NCBI RefSeq assembly: GCF_003667445.1
Contig: NZ_RCTF01000005.1
Coordinates: 62,001-126,000, forward strand
DNA length: 64,000 nt
DNA from: Xanthobacter tagetidis
GTDB taxonomy: Bacteria; Pseudomonadota; Alphaproteobacteria; Rhizobiales; Xanthobacteraceae
Direction of reading: 5' to 3'
Made by a program: the position numbers and the translations under genes. Positions 1 to 7,902 of this stretch are shown piece by piece. The notes under the pieces were generated by a model that did not search any database, was not told the origin of the DNA, and saw nothing but the letters and a program-made list of their open reading frames with translations. Numbering within the stretch: the stretch's first letter is position 1; each line of letters opens with the position of its first letter.

Positions 1-2017
1 CAACGTAAGCCTCGAACGCGTCGCGCGGCAGGGGGCGGGCGAAGTGGTAGCCTTGCGCCTCCTCGCAGCCGCGCGCCCGCAGGAAGGCGGCCTGCCGGTC
101 GGTCTCGACCCCTTCGGCCACCACCTCGAGGCCGATATTGTGCGCCATCACCAGGATCGACTGGACGATCGCGGCGTGCTCGGGGGCCGCCGCGTCGGTG
201 ATCTTCTGCACGAAGCTGCGGTCGATCTTCAGCCGCGTCAGCGGATAGCGCAGAAGGTAGCTCAGCGAAGCGTAGCCGGTGCCGAAATCGTCGAAGGCGA
301 GGCCGATGCCCTGCTGGTGCAGCGCCTTCAGCACGTCGAGCACGTCGTCGCCGTGGCCGAGGGCGATGTTCTCGGTGATCTCCAGCTCCAGCTGGCGGGC
401 ATCGAGCCCGCTGCGGGCGAGCGCCTGCTCCACGTCGTCGAGCAGAGTGCGGGAATGGAACTGGATCGGGAACAGGTTGACGCCGATGCGCAGCGCGCCG
501 AGCCCCTTCTCGCGCCAGTCCGCCGCCGCGGCGCAGGCGCTCGCCAGCACGAACTGCCCCGCCTCCGCCGCCGCCGGGCTGTGGCCGAGCGCGTCGATGA
601 AGGCCGCGGGGGCGAGCAGCCCGCGCTCGGGATGGTTCCAGCGCAGCAGCGCCTCGGCACCGACCACCGCATCGTCCGCGAGCCGGATCTGCGGCTGGAA
701 ATGGAGCACGAATTCCTGCTGCGCCACCGCCCGCCGCAGCTCGCTTTCGATCTCCTGGCGGGCGCGCGCATTGCGCCGGATGGCAGGTGTGAAAACGCTG
801 ATCTTGCGCCCGTCAGCCCGGGCGGCGCCGAGGGCGAGGTCGGCGTTCTGGATCAGCTCGTCGCAGGTGCGGGCATGCTCGGGAGCGCAGGCGATGCCGC
901 AGGAGATGGAGACGAACAGCCGGTAGCCGTCCACGTCGACGCGCTCCTCCAGGAGGCGGACCACGTTCTGCACCGCGGCCGACGCCTCATCGGAGCCGGC
1001 GGCGCCCGTTAGCAGCATGAAGAACTCGTCGCCTCCCGAGCGGTAGAAGCGGCAGCGGTCCGAGCCGGCACGCGCGAGACGCGCGCCGATCGCGCCAATC
1101 ACCCGGTCGCCCGTGGAATGGCCGAGAAAATCGTTGATGTCCTTGAAGCTGTTGAGGTCGAGCACCGCCAGCGCCAAGGGCGGCGCATCCGCGGCCTCAA
1201 GCGCGGCGGTGAGGTCGCGCAAGAGGCTCACCCGGTTCGGCAGGCCCGACAGCTCGTCGAAATAGGCCAGACGGTCGAGCCGCGCCGCTGCCGCCATGCG
1301 CTCGGTGATGTCGCGGCCGATCACCAGGCCGGCGTCGAGGCCCGGCGCCCACACGCCGAGGAAGGAGAGCGTCACCCGATGCCCATCCTTGTGGCGCATC
1401 TCCGCCACCGCCTCGGGCACGTGCTGGCCGGCCGCGAGCAGGCCGAGCGCCGCGTTCAAGCGTTCGTACTGACCGGGCTCGGCGAAGGTGCTGCCGTCGC
1501 GCCCCACCACCTCCTCCGGCGCATAGCCGAGGATCGCGGCCGAACTCCTGCTCACCCGCCGCACGATGCCCAAACGGTCGATCACCAGGATGAGGTCGAC
1601 CGAGGTCTCGAACAGGAGGCGCTGCTCCTCGGCTTCGCGCGCGATCTGCGCGGACTGCGCGCTCATGGTCTGCAGCGCCTCGCTCCTCTCCCGCGCCGCC
1701 AGCGGCAGCCAGCGCCACAACAGGATGACGAGCACCATGAGCGCCGCCAGCACGTTCAGGATCTTGGGCAGGATCAGCAGTTCGGGCCGGGCCAGCGCCG
1801 CCTCGATCGCCGCGGGGAAGACTCCGTACCGCGAGCCCCACAGCAGGCCGAAATAGAAATTCTCGGCGATGTTGCGCACCACGTCGATGGACAGCACGGC
1901 AAGAAGAAGCCAAGTGGTACCATCGACCTCGTACTTTCCACGCGCCGCCGCCGTTACGACCGTGACCAGCACCGTGAGCCATAAGGCAACGATGACCCAA
2001 TAGATCAGCGCTGTCAT
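1..2017 (-). CDS. Membrane-anchored PAS-GGDEF-EAL protein (c-di-GMP turnover), 3' end outside window
   Basis: Predicted cyclic-di-GMP synthase/phosphodiesterase. Reading leftward from the ATG at 2017, the frame stays open to the window edge (about 672 residues), so the C-terminus is missing. Two hydrophobic stretches lie in the first ~115 residues, followed by a short coiled linker, a PAS-like domain (about 140-255), a GGDEF domain and an EAL domain. The GGDEF signature is intact (SGGDEF). The EAL domain keeps EALLRW, ITEN, DDFGTGYASL, LKID and EGVET, the residues expected for metal-dependent phosphodiesterase activity. Both activities are therefore possible on sequence; which dominates cannot be told. 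The PAS domain suggests a sensed signal. It is transcribed away from the downstream alcohol dehydrogenase gene with a 166-bp gap and no obvious partner. Confidence 0.93.
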   Translation of the reverse strand, partial: MTALIYWVIVALWLTVLVTVVTAAARGKYEVDGTTWLLLAVLSIDVVRNIAENFYFGLLWGSRYGVFPAAIEAALARPELLILPKILNVLAALMVLVILLWRWLPLAARERSEALQTMSAQSAQIAREAEEQRLLFETSVDLILVIDRLGIVRRVSRSSAAILGYAPEEVVGRDGSTFAEPGQYERLNAALGLLAAGQHVPEAVAEMRHKDGHRVTLSFLGVWAPGLDAGLVIGRDITERMAAAARLDRLAYFDELSGLPNRVSLLRDLTAALEAADAPPLALAVLDLNSFKDINDFLGHSTGDRVIGAIGARLARAGSDRCRFYRSGGDEFFMLLTGAAGSDEASAAVQNVVRLLEERVDVDGYRLFVSISCGIACAPEHARTCDELIQNADLALGAARADGRKISVFTPAIRRNARARQEIESELRRAVAQQEFVLHFQPQIRLADDAVVGAEALLRWNHPERGLLAPAAFIDALGHSPAAAEAGQFVLASACAAAADWREKGLGALRIGVNLFPIQFHSRTLLDDVEQALARSGLDARQLELEITENIALGHGDDVLDVLKALHQQGIGLAFDDFGTGYASLSYLLRYPLTRLKIDRSFVQKITDAAAPEHAAIVQSILVMAHNIGLEVVAEGVETDRQAAFLRARGCEEAQGYHFARPLPRDAFEAYV

Positions 2018-2150
2018 CACTGCCACGGTAATCTCTCCGGAGCGGCGTACCTGCGCATCACATTCTACCACTTTGTCCCGCGTCGACAATCATACGCGGA
2101 CGAAGCAAGATAGTGTGAACAAGACTTCTTGAAAACACCTGAACATTACG

Positions 2151-2175
2151 CCCCCGGCGCCGACCGCGCCGGGGG
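2151..2175 (-). terminator. GC-rich hairpin after the alcohol dehydrogenase gene
   Basis: A perfect 10-bp inverted repeat (arms CCCCCGGCGC and GCGCCGGGGG, 5-nt loop) begins 8 bases past the stop codon of the leftward alcohol dehydrogenase gene. No clear T-tract follows on the transcribed strand, so it may be a weak terminator or an mRNA-stabilising hairpin. Confidence 0.45.
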
Positions 2176-2183
2176 CGTGCGCC

Positions 2184-3197
2184 TCACCAGCCTTCGAGCA
2201 CGATCTTGCCCACCGTGCGCCCACTCTCCAGAGCGGCGTGGGCGCGCTTCAGGTTCTCCACCGTGATCGGCCCGTAATGGGCGCCGAGCGTGGTGCGCAC
2301 GAGGCCCTCGTCCACCAGGCCGGCCACCTCCGCCAGCAGGCGGTGCTGGGCGATCATGTCGTCGGTCTCGAACATGGAGCGGGTGAACATGAACTCCCAG
2401 GCCAGCGCCGCGCTCTTCTGCTTCAGCAGCGCCACGTCGAGGGCGCCGGGATCGTCGATCACGCACACCGTCGCCTGCGGGCGCAGCACCGCGGCGATCT
2501 CGCGCCAGTGCTTGTCCGTGGCGGTGAGGGAGAAGATGGCGTCGGCCTGCGGCAGGCCGATGCGCGCCATCTCCTCGCTCAGGGGCTTGGAATGGTCGAT
2601 GACATGATGGGCGCCTAGCTCGCGCACCCATTGCGCGCTCTCCGGCCGCGAGGCGGTGCCCACCACGGTGAGCGCGGTGAGCCGGCGCGCCAGCTGCACC
2701 GCCATGGAGCCGACGCCGCCGGCCGCGCCGACGATCAGCACCACGCCATGGTCGCCGGTCTTGCCCACCGCCAGCTTCAGCCGGTCGAACAGGCCCTCGA
2801 ACGCGGTGATGGCGGTGAGCGGCAGCGCGGCGGCCTCGGCAAAGCCCAGCGTGCGCGGCTTCAGCGCGGCAATGCGCTCGTCCACCAGATGCAGCGGCGC
2901 GTTGGTGCCGGGCCGGGTGATGCTGCCGGCATAATAGACCTCGTCGCCCGGCTTGAAGAGGCGCGCCTCCGCGCCCACCGCCTTCACCACGCCGGCGGCG
3001 TCCCAGCCGAGGATCACCGGCGCCTCGGCGGTGCCCTGGCGGCGCATGCGCACCTTGGTGTCCACCGGGTTCACCGAGACCGCCTTGACCTCCACCAGCA
3101 GGTCGCGCGGACCGGGAACGGGATCTGGCGCCTCGAAGGCGAACAGCGCGCGCGGATCGGTGATGGGGAGGGACTCGACATAGCCGATGGCCTGCAT
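2184..3197 (-). CDS. Zinc-type alcohol dehydrogenase / quinone oxidoreductase family protein
   Basis: Medium-chain dehydrogenase/reductase of about 337 residues, NAD(P)H-dependent, most like the 'zinc-binding alcohol dehydrogenase family' proteins. It shows the N-terminal GroES-like fold (SVNPVDTKVRMRR, GWDAAGVV) and a Rossmann domain with GAAGGVGSMAVQLAR. The structural zinc cysteine cluster is absent, so it is probably closer to quinone oxidoreductases than to true zinc alcohol dehydrogenases. I chose the ATG at 3197 because GGAGA sits six bases upstream; the longer frame to 3287 has no supporting signal. It is divergent from an HxlR-type regulator across about 140 bp that hold a perfect inverted repeat. 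That arrangement is typical of a redox- or electrophile-induced oxidoreductase. The substrate is unknown. Confidence 0.88.
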   Translation of the reverse strand: MQAIGYVESLPITDPRALFAFEAPDPVPGPRDLLVEVKAVSVNPVDTKVRMRRQGTAEAPVILGWDAAGVVKAVGAEARLFKPGDEVYYAGSITRPGTNAPLHLVDERIAALKPRTLGFAEAAALPLTAITAFEGLFDRLKLAVGKTGDHGVVLIVGAAGGVGSMAVQLARRLTALTVVGTASRPESAQWVRELGAHHVIDHSKPLSEEMARIGLPQADAIFSLTATDKHWREIAAVLRPQATVCVIDDPGALDVALLKQKSAALAWEFMFTRSMFETDDMIAQHRLLAEVAGLVDEGLVRTTLGAHYGPITVENLKRAHAALESGRTVGKIVLEGW

Positions 3198-3298
3198 GAT
3201 GGTCTCCGGGTTCGGGGGCCGGGCGGCCCCTGGCATTGCCTTGCCCCTCCATGTCGTCGAAGCGGCCGGAGGCGCAAGACGGCACAATCTGGTCGCGT

Positions 3299-3316
3299 GG
3301 TATCATCGCTGATACC
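3299..3316. promoter_or_regulatory. Perfect inverted repeat, probable operator of the HxlR regulator
   Basis: GGTATCA-TCGC-TGATACC is a perfect 7-bp inverted repeat with a 4-bp spacer. It lies between the divergent alcohol dehydrogenase and HxlR genes, 22 bp before the HxlR start codon. GTATC/GATAC half-sites fit winged-helix dimers of the DUF24/HxlR type. Assignment to this regulator is inferred from position and symmetry. Confidence 0.6.
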
Positions 3317-3337
3317 CGACACTTGCGGATCTCTTCC

Positions 3338-3724
3338 ATGGCCAGGCGCCATTTCAGCTATCAGGGCACGGGATGCCCGGTCGAGGCGGCGCTCGAGATC
3401 ATCGGCGCCAAGTGGAAAGGCGGCACCGTCTTCCACCTGCTCGGCGGCGAGCTGCGCTTCTCGGAATTGCGCCGGCGCATGCCGAACGTCACCCAGCGCA
3501 TCCTGTCCAAGGCGCTGAAGGAACTGGAGGCCGACGGCGTGGTGGCGCGCACGGTCTATCCCGCCGTGCCGCCGCAGGTGGGCTACCGGCTGACCGAGAA
3601 GGGCGAGAGCCTCAGGCAGGCGGTGCTGGCGCTGGCGGCGTTCGGGCGCGGCCATCTGGTGGCCGAGGCGGCGCCCGCATGCCCCCTGCCCGCCCCCGAA
3701 GGCGGGCGCGCGGCGGCGGAATAG
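3338..3724 (+). CDS. HxlR/DUF24 family winged-helix transcriptional regulator
   Basis: A 128-residue regulator with the family core CPVEAALEIIGAKWKGG, followed by a recognition-helix region (RFSELRRRMPNVTQRILSKALKELEADG) and wing (GYRLTEKGESL). The cysteine near residue 11 corresponds to the redox-sensing cysteine of several HxlR-family proteins such as YodB and HypR. Sensing of oxidants or electrophiles is therefore possible, but it is inference here. The ATG at 3338 is chosen because the domain begins immediately after it; an upstream in-frame extension has no homology-like content. It is divergent from the alcohol dehydrogenase gene, which is the likely target. Confidence 0.9.
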   Translation: MARRHFSYQGTGCPVEAALEIIGAKWKGGTVFHLLGGELRFSELRRRMPNVTQRILSKALKELEADGVVARTVYPAVPPQVGYRLTEKGESLRQAVLALAAFGRGHLVAEAAPACPLPAPEGGRAAAE

Positions 3725-3729
3725 TCCCC

Positions 3730-4647
3730 TCAGGCCACCGCGCGGGTTTCGTCCGGTCCGCCTCTGTCGCGCGCCGCCTTCACGTCGCGCGCCGGCGACA
3801 GGCCGAACATGCGGCCATATTCGCGGGTGAACTGGGGCACGCTCTCATAGCCGACCGCGAACGCGGCCCCGGCGGCGGCCGCGCCCTCCTGCAGCATCAG
3901 CCGCCGCGCCTCGATGAGGCGCAGCTGCTTCTGGAACTGCAGCGGCGAGAGCGTGGTCACGGCCCGGAAATGCTGGTGGAAGGTGGACAGGCTCATGCCC
4001 GCAGCCGCGGCGAGGCGCGCCACCGGCACCGGGCGGGCGAACTCCGCGCGCAGGATCGCCACCGCCCGCGCCACGCGCTGGGCGTGGCCGTCCGGCCAGC
4101 CGAGCTGGCGGATGGCCGATCCGTGCCGCCCCGCCAGCAGCCAGTAGTGCAGTTCCCGCAGCATTTGGTCCCGCAGAACGGGCAAGGCCTGCGGACGATC
4201 GAGCAAGCGCAGCAGGCGCAGCGCGGCTGCGCTCACCTCGGCATCCGTGGGCTCGGCGCGCACCGGCGCGGGATCGGCGATGCGAGCCGCCGCCATCTCC
4301 GCGCTCAGCTCGGTGACGAGGCCGAGGTCCAGCTCCAGCACGAGCGAATAATAGGGCCGCGCCGGGCTCGCCTCGGTGATGCGGCTCGCCACCGGGACAT
4401 CGGCGGTGATGATGAGGCTGTCCCCGGCGGAAAAGGCAAAGTCCCGGCCGCCCTGGGTGACGTGCTTGCCGCCCTGGACCACCAGGCACACCAGCGGGCG
4501 CAGGATGTCGTGCGCGATCTCGGTCGGCGCGAGCGAGGTGAGGGTCATCAGCCCCGGGATCGGCGTGGTGGCGACGCCGGCGGCGCCGGCATGGGTGACG
4601 GCGTGGGCGACGGCATGGGCGCGGACGGCTTCGAGCAGGCTGGTCAT
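3730..4647 (-). CDS. AraC family transcriptional regulator (AraC N-terminal arm type)
   Basis: A 305-residue regulator. The N-terminal half is a cupin-like AraC_N arm (LVCLVVQGGKHVTQGGRDFAFSAGD). The C-terminal half is a double helix-turn-helix DNA-binding domain (VARLAAAAGMSLSTFHQHFRAVTTLSPLQFQKQLRL, then AFAVGYESVPQFTREYGRMFGLSP). The ATG at 4647 starts at the conserved domain; the frame extends upstream to 4929 but crosses the divergent promoter region. Its neighbour is a divergent SDR oxidoreductase, the usual target in this layout. The stop codon falls 5 bp after that of the convergent HxlR gene. Confidence 0.9.
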   Translation of the reverse strand: MTSLLEAVRAHAVAHAVTHAGAAGVATTPIPGLMTLTSLAPTEIAHDILRPLVCLVVQGGKHVTQGGRDFAFSAGDSLIITADVPVASRITEASPARPYYSLVLELDLGLVTELSAEMAAARIADPAPVRAEPTDAEVSAAALRLLRLLDRPQALPVLRDQMLRELHYWLLAGRHGSAIRQLGWPDGHAQRVARAVAILRAEFARPVPVARLAAAAGMSLSTFHQHFRAVTTLSPLQFQKQLRLIEARRLMLQEGAAAAGAAFAVGYESVPQFTREYGRMFGLSPARDVKAARDRGGPDETRAVA

Positions 4648-4819
4648 GGCGCGAAGACTAGCGCAACGGCGCCACGCGCGCATCTGGGGTGCACCCGCCA
4701 CGCAGCTACCGCCCGCGCCTTCCGGAGGATCAGGCAAGCAATCGCGAGGTTCCGACAACAGGACGGGCGCGGCCGGGGGCATAACCGCCGCATCGAAACA
4801 CCCGCACCGGAGACCGGCA

Positions 4820-5590
4820 ATGACCTCGGCGACGTCCCCCAAGATCACCCTCATCACCGGCGGCAGCCGCGGCCTCGGCCGCAACACCGCCCTCGCCATC
4901 GCCCGCCGCGGCGGCGATGTCATCGTCACCTATCACAGCCGCGCCGACGCGGCGCAGGAGGTCGTCGCCGAGATCGCCGCCATGGGCCGCAAGGCGGCGG
5001 CGCTGAAGCTCGACACCGGCGCTGTCGCGGGCTTCGCCGACTTCGCGGCGGCGCTCAAGGCGACGCTCAGCGAGACGTTCGGCCGTTCGACCTTCGACAA
5101 CCTCGTGAACAATGCCGGCCATGGCGACTTCAGCCCGCTCGGCGAGACGCAGGAGGCGACGTTCGACCGGCTGGTGGACGTGCACCTGAAGGGCGTGTTC
5201 TTCCTCACCCAGGCGCTGCTGCCGCTGATCGCGGACGGCGGGCGCATCGTCAACATCTCGTCCGGGCTCACCCGCTTCTGCTATCCCGGCTACAGCGCCT
5301 ATGCGGCCATGAAGGGCGCGGTGGAGGTGCTCACCCGCTACCTCGCCAAGGAACTGGGCCCGCGCGGCATCGCGGTGAACACCGTGGCGCCCGGCGCCAT
5401 CGCCACCGACTTCGGCGGCGGCGCGGTGCGCGACAATGCGGAGATCGGCGACCACCTCGCCGCCATCACCGCGCTCGGCCGCGTCGGCGTGCCCGACGAC
5501 ATCGGCCCGATGATCGCGGGCCTGCTCGGCCCGGAGAACCGCTGGGTGAACGCCCAGCGCATCGAAGTGTCCGGCGGCCAGGGCCTCTGA
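4820..5590 (+). CDS. Short-chain dehydrogenase/reductase (SDR), probable AraC-regulated
   Basis: A classical SDR of 256 residues with the cofactor loop TGGSRGLG, NNAG motif, catalytic Ser in NISSG and YxxxK (YAAMK). An Arg/Ser-rich stretch after the second strand (YHSRADA) suggests NADPH preference. It starts at the ATG at 4820, with GGAG about ten bases upstream. It faces the AraC-type regulator at 3730-4647 across about 170 bp. The substrate cannot be told from sequence. Confidence 0.9.
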   Translation: MTSATSPKITLITGGSRGLGRNTALAIARRGGDVIVTYHSRADAAQEVVAEIAAMGRKAAALKLDTGAVAGFADFAAALKATLSETFGRSTFDNLVNNAGHGDFSPLGETQEATFDRLVDVHLKGVFFLTQALLPLIADGGRIVNISSGLTRFCYPGYSAYAAMKGAVEVLTRYLAKELGPRGIAVNTVAPGAIATDFGGGAVRDNAEIGDHLAAITALGRVGVPDDIGPMIAGLLGPENRWVNAQRIEVSGGQGL

Positions 5591-5618
5591 GCCGTCCCCC
5601 CGGGGGCGGTCCCCGGCC

Positions 5619-7118
5619 TCAGCGGCCGAGCGCCGCCTCCAGGCGGTCGGCGACCGTCTTCGCCACCTTCACGCGGGCATAGAGCTTGTCCTCGGCCTCC
5701 ACCATCGTCCAGGGCGCGGCGGTGGTGGAGGTGCGGTCCACCATCTCGGTGACGGCCGCCTCGTAGAGCGGCCACTTCTCGCGGTTGCGCCAGTCCTCCG
5801 GCGTCAGCTTGAAGCGCTTGTAGGCGATGGTCTCGCGCGCCTCGAAGCGGCGCGCCTGCTCCTCGGGACTGATGGCGAGCCAGAACTTCACGACGATGTA
5901 GCCGGCGCTCGTCAGCTCATCCTCGAAGTCGTTGATCTCGCCATAGGCGCGGCCCCAGTCCGCGGGCGAGCAGAAGCCCTCCACCCGCTCCACCAGCACC
6001 CGGCCATACCAGGAGCGGTCGAAGATGGCGGTGTGCCCGAGCGCCGGGATGCGCCGCCAGAAGCGCCACAGATAGGGCCGCGCGCGCTCCTCGTCGCTGG
6101 GCGCGGCGACCGGATGGACGCGGAAGCGGCGCGGGTCGAGCGCGTGGCGCAGGCGCATGATGGCGGAACTCTTGCCCGCCGCGTCGCTCCCCTCGAACAC
6201 CACCACCAGCCCGCGCTTCTCGAATGCCGGCGCGGTGGTGAGGCGGGTGATGCGGTGCTGCGCCGCGCTCAGGTCCTCGCGATAGGTCTTCTCGTCCAGC
6301 GCCTTGGAGAGATCGAGCGTGGACAGAATGGAGAATTGCGGCAGACCGTGCGGCACCTCCGCCGGGTTGGCGGGCGGCGGGCGCGGCGCGGGATCGGGCG
6401 CCGGCGCGGTGTCCATGGCGCGCAGCATGTCCAGCAGGACCGTGCCGGCCATGGCGTCGCGATACTCGCCGTCCACCGCCGGCACCACATGCCAGGGCGC
6501 GGCCGGGGTGGAGGTGAGGCGCACCACCTCCTCGGCCGCGTTCCACAGGCGCTCGCGCTCCTTCGCGGTGTCCACCTCGGTCCACTGGCGCACCACCGGG
6601 CGGGCATACTGGCCCTTCTCCAGCGCCTTGAGGCGCGCCTGCGCCTCGTCGGCGCCGAGATAGAGCCACAGCTTGAGGATGCTCACGCCCTCGGCTTCGA
6701 GCATGGCCTCATAGCGGCGGACGCCCTCCAGGGTGGCGGTGAAGGCGGAGCGGCCGATCTTGCCCAGCGCCCGGTCCACGAGCGCGGTCTGGTACCAGGA
6801 GCCGAGCATGATGCCGATCTCGCCGTATCCCGGCAGATCGCGCCAGTATTTCCAGGCCGGCGGATGGGTCAGCGCGTTGGTGGTGGGGGCGTCATAGGTC
6901 AGCGTCCGGAGCTTGCGGGCGTCGAGCCAGCCGTAGAGCCGGTTCAGCACCGCCCCCTTGCCCGAGCCGTCCGGGCCGTGGATCAGCACCAGCAGCGAGC
7001 GGCGCTTCTGGTCGATCAGCTGGAACTGGGCGTTGAGCAAGTCTTCCCTGAGCGCCGGCTCCAGCGTCTTGAAGCTGGCCTTGTCGAGCCTGTGCTCGAA
7101 CTTGGCGGATTCGAACAT
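5619..7118 (-). CDS. pap: Polyphosphate:AMP phosphotransferase (two-domain PPK2)
   Basis: A 499-residue protein made of two tandem PPK2 domains, the layout of class II PPK2 enzymes that phosphorylate AMP to ADP with polyphosphate. The N-terminal domain has HGPDGSGKG as Walker A, but its Walker B/lid is altered (GSWYQTALVDRALGK; the usual DRSWY aspartate is Gly). The C-terminal domain has a complete set (FEGSDAAGKSS, DRSWYGRVLVERVEGF) and is expected to carry catalysis. The ATG at 7118 begins MFESAKFEHRLDK and matches the family N-terminus. It lies 29 bp downstream of the MaoC-type hydratase gene in the same direction, so both are probably co-transcribed. The frame stays open far upstream (to 8057), but that part runs through the MaoC gene in another frame. 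Confidence 0.93.
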   Translation of the reverse strand: MFESAKFEHRLDKASFKTLEPALREDLLNAQFQLIDQKRRSLLVLIHGPDGSGKGAVLNRLYGWLDARKLRTLTYDAPTTNALTHPPAWKYWRDLPGYGEIGIMLGSWYQTALVDRALGKIGRSAFTATLEGVRRYEAMLEAEGVSILKLWLYLGADEAQARLKALEKGQYARPVVRQWTEVDTAKERERLWNAAEEVVRLTSTPAAPWHVVPAVDGEYRDAMAGTVLLDMLRAMDTAPAPDPAPRPPPANPAEVPHGLPQFSILSTLDLSKALDEKTYREDLSAAQHRITRLTTAPAFEKRGLVVVFEGSDAAGKSSAIMRLRHALDPRRFRVHPVAAPSDEERARPYLWRFWRRIPALGHTAIFDRSWYGRVLVERVEGFCSPADWGRAYGEINDFEDELTSAGYIVVKFWLAISPEEQARRFEARETIAYKRFKLTPEDWRNREKWPLYEAAVTEMVDRTSTTAAPWTMVEAEDKLYARVKVAKTVADRLEAALGR

Positions 7119-7147
7119 TGGCCGGCCCTTTCCTAATCCGTGGCCGC

Positions 7148-7600
7148 TCAGGCCGAGGCCACCTTCTGTACGCCGGAGGACGGCACCTTCACCAGCGCTT
7201 CGCCGTCCAGCACCACCTCGTCGCCCACCCGGCAGACGCAGGAGAGCCGGGCGCGGAACTTCTCGGGGATCAGCTCCAGCACCTTCACCTCCACGTCCAC
7301 CGTGTCGTCGATGCGCACCGGGGCGCGGAAGTTGAGGGTCTGGGAAATGTAGATCGCCCCCGGCCCGGGCAGCCGCGTGCCGAGCACGGCGGAGATCAGG
7401 CTCGCCGTGTAGAGCCCGTGGGCGATGCGCCCGCCGAACGGCGTCTTCGCCGCGAAGTGCTGCGACAGGTGGATGGGGTTGCGGTCCCCCGTCAGCTCGG
7501 CAAAGCCGACGATGTCCGAGGAGGAGACGGTCTTCGAGATGCGCTCGGCGCGGCCGACCGCGAGGTCCTCGAAATAAAGGTTCTGCAGTTCGAGAAACAT
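7148..7600 (-). CDS. MaoC-like (R)-specific enoyl-CoA hydratase
   Basis: A 150-residue single hot-dog domain protein. It carries the R-hydratase signature (FAELTGDRNPIHLS), with the Asp and His expected to activate water for hydration of trans-2-enoyl-CoA to (R)-3-hydroxyacyl-CoA. In PhaJ-type enzymes this feeds polyhydroxyalkanoate synthesis from beta-oxidation; other MaoC members act in different acyl-CoA routes, so I do not assign phaJ. The ATG at 7600 is the first residue before the domain. It is transcribed ahead of pap with a 29-bp gap. Confidence 0.88.
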   Translation of the reverse strand: MFLELQNLYFEDLAVGRAERISKTVSSSDIVGFAELTGDRNPIHLSQHFAAKTPFGGRIAHGLYTASLISAVLGTRLPGPGAIYISQTLNFRAPVRIDDTVDVEVKVLELIPEKFRARLSCVCRVGDEVVLDGEALVKVPSSGVQKVASA

Positions 7601-7730
7601 GGCGCGCGGCTCCTCCGGAACAAGGGGCGCGCAGAGTAGTGCGGGCGCGGGGAAGAGGGAAGCGAGAGGAAGGAAGGGGGGCGGCGGCTGCAAAGAGGCG
7701 ATCGTCCGCTTCGCGGAACTTTCCCCTGGA

Positions 7731-7870
7731 CCCCGGCTCGGCGCTCCGGCTGCGCCGTCGCTGGGCCGGGGAACGGGCGGGCAACGCCGGCGCTGCGCTG
7801 GTGACGGGCGCGGCCCTCGCGTCCCGGCCGACTGGAGCGGCGCATAGCGCTGCGGAAGGAGAGCCGGGAC
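7731..7870. repeat. Two palindromic elements in the gap upstream of the MaoC gene
   Basis: The 302-bp gap 7601-7902 holds no convincing gene. It has two inverted repeats: CCCCGGC (7731-7737) with GCCGGGG (7765-7771), and GTCCCGGC (7821-7828) with GCCGGGAC (7863-7870). Both have C/G-rich arms and imperfectly paired interiors, resembling extragenic palindromes common in Rhizobiales. A promoter for the MaoC-pap pair must also lie here, but I cannot place it. Confidence 0.5.
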
Positions 7871-7902
7871 CCAGCGCAAGGACTTCGCCGCAGGCGTCCC
7901 CC

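Noticed and set aside
5591..5618. Terminator between the SDR and pap genes
   Set aside because: The C/G run can fold, but stem pairing is imperfect and there is no T-tract.
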